DNA from: AA29 sp041481445
GTDB taxonomy: Bacteria > Acidobacteriota > Vicinamibacteria > Fen-336
Reading direction: 5' to 3'
Length of the DNA: 23,917 nt
Assembly (NCBI GenBank): GCA_041481445.1
Contig: JBGPBV010000112.1
Span: forward strand, 1 to 23,917
Shown here: piece after piece, positions 22,692-23,917 of the stretch
How the letters are laid out: every line of letters starts with the position of its first letter
How positions within the stretch are numbered: position 1 is the stretch's first letter
Position numbers and translations under genes: made by a program
The notes under the pieces: generated by a model
What the model was told of the DNA's origin: nothing
Databases searched by the model: none
The model's input: only the letters and a program-made list of their open reading frames with translations

Positions 22692-22701
22692 GGACGCCGC
22701 C

Positions 22702-23715
22702 ATGCGCCTGGAGGCCGAGCCCGACGTGCGGGAAGGCGGCTTCGTGATCGAGGATTTCGAGCCGGCCTATCTCGCCGTCCACCGCGCAGGTGGCCTCGCC
22801 GAGCGCGCCGCGGCCGCCCTGAAGGAGCTGGAGGACTGCTGCGCCTGCCCCCGCAACTGCCACTGCGACCGGCTGAGGGACGAGACCCGCGCCTGTCATA
22901 CCGGCCGGTACGCCGTCGTCTCCAGCGCCTTCCCGCACTTCGGCGAGGAGGACTGCCTGCGCGGCGGGCGCGGATCGGGCACCATCTTCTTCAGCCTCTG
23001 CAACCTCCGCTGCTCGTTCTGCCAGAACTGGGACATCTCCCAGAAGCGGGAGGGGAGGGAGCGCGGACCCCGCGAGATCGCGGACCTCATGCTCGGTCTG
23101 CAGGAGAGCGGGTGCCACAACATCAACTTCGTCACCCCCGAGCACGTGGCCCCCCAGGTGATCGAGGCCATCGCGGAAGCCGTCCCGCGCGGCCTGCGCG
23201 TGCCCATCGTCTACAACACGAGCGCCTACGACGCGCTCTCCTCGCTGCACCTGCTCGACGGCCTCGTCGACGTCTACATGCCGGACTTCAAGTTCTGGAA
23301 GCCGGAGACCGCGCTCGCGCTGGCCAGGGCGCGCGACTATCCCGAGCGGGCGCGCGAGGCCATCCTGGAGATGCACCGCCAGGTCGGACCGTTGAAGCTC
23401 GGAGCCGACGGCCTGGCCCGGCGCGGCGTCCTCGTGCGGCACCTGGTGATGCCGGGCCAGGAGGACGAGGCGGCGGCCATCTTCGAGTGGCTGGCCCGCG
23501 AGGTCTCGCCCGACACCTACGTGAACGTCATGGGCCAGTACCGGCCGCAGTACCAGGTCGGCCAGATCACGGCCACCGGCCGCGTGAAGTACGCCGGGAT
23601 CAACCGCGGCCCGCGGCCGCCGGAGCTGGCGGCGGCCTTCGCCGCCGCGCGCCGGGCCGGGCTCTGGCGGTTCGATCAGCGGCACGCGGAGGCGTCCTCA
23701 TCGAGGCCGCGCTAG
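22702..23715 (+). CDS. Radical SAM protein, PflX/COG1313-type (pyruvate-formate-lyase-activase-like)
   Basis: 337 aa from ATG 22702 (22690 is an alternative start). The radical SAM cluster is C100-NLR-C104-SF-C107 (FFSLCNLRCSFCQNWDIS), the canonical Cx3Cx2C that binds a 4Fe-4S cluster and S-adenosylmethionine. A Cys-rich N-terminal segment (CCACPRNCHC, then RACHTG) is typical of the family and may bind a second metal centre. NINFVTPEHVAPQV, VYNTSAYD and DVYMPDFKFW follow the known COG1313 pattern, and VNVMGQYRPQY is the C-terminal signature. The family is called putative pyruvate-formate-lyase activase, but its true substrate is generally unknown, and no glycyl radical enzyme gene is present here. 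It is divergent from the RND operon. Confidence 0.9.
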   Translation: MRLEAEPDVREGGFVIEDFEPAYLAVHRAGGLAERAAAALKELEDCCACPRNCHCDRLRDETRACHTGRYAVVSSAFPHFGEEDCLRGGRGSGTIFFSLCNLRCSFCQNWDISQKREGRERGPREIADLMLGLQESGCHNINFVTPEHVAPQVIEAIAEAVPRGLRVPIVYNTSAYDALSSLHLLDGLVDVYMPDFKFWKPETALALARARDYPERAREAILEMHRQVGPLKLGADGLARRGVLVRHLVMPGQEDEAAAIFEWLAREVSPDTYVNVMGQYRPQYQVGQITATGRVKYAGINRGPRPPELAAAFAAARRAGLWRFDQRHAEASSSRPR

Positions 23716-23727
23716 AGCGGAGAGCCC

Positions 23728-23913
23728 TCACCGCGCGCAGGCGGCCGCACGGTCGAGGAGCAGCGTCCGCTCGCGCGCGTTACGGGTGAGGGAGGCCGCG
23801 CCCGCCTTGACCAGCTCCTCGTTGTACTTGCCCATGTCGGCGAGGAGCTTCTCGTCGGGGAGGGCGCCCGCTTCCGAGCTCTTGTCCGCCTTGACCAGGA
23901 TCATGAATCGCAT
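23728..23913 (-). pseudogene. YCII/DGPF N-terminus joined to a sigma-factor-like C-terminus (deletion remnant)
   Basis: A 61-codon ORF starting with ATG 23913, four bases from the window edge, so its upstream signals are not visible. Residues 1-38 (MRFMILVKADKSSEAG, then LLADMGKYNEELVKAG) match the start of YCII/DGPF-domain proteins of ~120-140 aa. The conserved later parts (LLDGEGL-type turn and the DGPF motif) are missing. Residues ~39-61 (AASLTRNARERTLLLDRAAAC) resemble instead the last helix of COG4941-type ECF sigma factors, which are often encoded immediately downstream of YCII genes. A single deletion joining the two in frame explains the ORF. The sigma-factor match is from memory of the family, not a search. 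Confidence 0.6.
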
Positions 23914-23917
23914 TGGC

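Noticed and set aside
17997..23789. A 1930-codon + strand frame over the RND operon, and an 1826-codon minus-strand frame over the same area
   Set aside because: Both are His/Asp/Arg/Gly-rich shadows. The real adaptor, permease and TolC-type genes fit their families from end to end.
1..23917. tRNA, rRNA, insertion sequence, attachment site or prophage genes
   Set aside because: No cloverleaf, rRNA core sequence, transposase or integrase motif or flanking terminal repeats were seen on either strand.

Overview
This 23.9 kb window is a GC-rich stretch of a bacterial chromosome, most likely from the phylum Acidobacteriota. That assignment is an inference from gene style. The window carries a Ser/Thr kinase fused to a periplasmic beta-propeller, a cytoplasmic HTH–TolB-like–TPR regulator, several secreted serine hydrolases, a large multi-domain GH10 enzyme with MBG repeats, and an HAE1-type RND pump. 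No rRNA, tRNA, CRISPR array, transposase or integrase was seen. About 95% of the window is coding and no gene-free gap reaches 300 bp.

Layout, left to right. The window opens with the C-terminal part of a glycoside-hydrolase-like protein with a beta-galactosidase trimerisation-type domain (to 1063, +), which converges on a small secreted protein of unknown function (1080-1619, -). A divergent HTH/TolB-like/TPR regulator follows (1777-3423, +), with a 9-bp inverted repeat in the shared intergenic region. Next come a secreted beta-lactamase-fold serine hydrolase (3420-4928, -) and, divergently, a type-B carboxylesterase (4977-6551, +). A 1038-aa secreted GH10 enzyme (6567-9683, -) and a GH3 glycosidase (9811-12006, +) are divergently transcribed. 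They are separated by an unusually AT-rich 127-bp region with a good sigma70-type promoter and a 19-bp palindrome at the start of the GH10 transcript. Together with the first gene and the esterase, this looks like a hemicellulose/plant-polysaccharide degradation neighbourhood.

The middle contains an internally deleted cytochrome P450 (12026-12565, -), a small outer-membrane beta-barrel-like protein (12746-13378, +), a transmembrane Ser/Thr kinase with a C-terminal propeller (13446-16040, +) and an inner-membrane-anchored OmpA-like peptidoglycan-binding protein (16041-16889, -). The last two meet tail to tail with no intervening base. The right part is a complete tripartite RND efflux operon on the minus strand (adaptor, then permease, then TolC-type channel; 22586 down to 17024). 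Divergent from it is a radical SAM protein of the PflX/COG1313 type (22702-23715, +) whose promoter suggests a nearly leaderless mRNA. The window ends with a 61-codon ORF (23728-23913, -) that looks like the N-terminus of a YCII/DGPF protein joined to the last residues of a COG4941-type sigma factor.

The observations most worth following up are the promoter/operator architecture between GH10 and GH3, the MBG plus Asn-Gly-rich repeat tail of the GH10 enzyme, and the two apparent deletion remnants (P450 and YCII/sigma). I saw no convincing evidence of a wholly new multi-gene system. Most genes belong to recognisable families.
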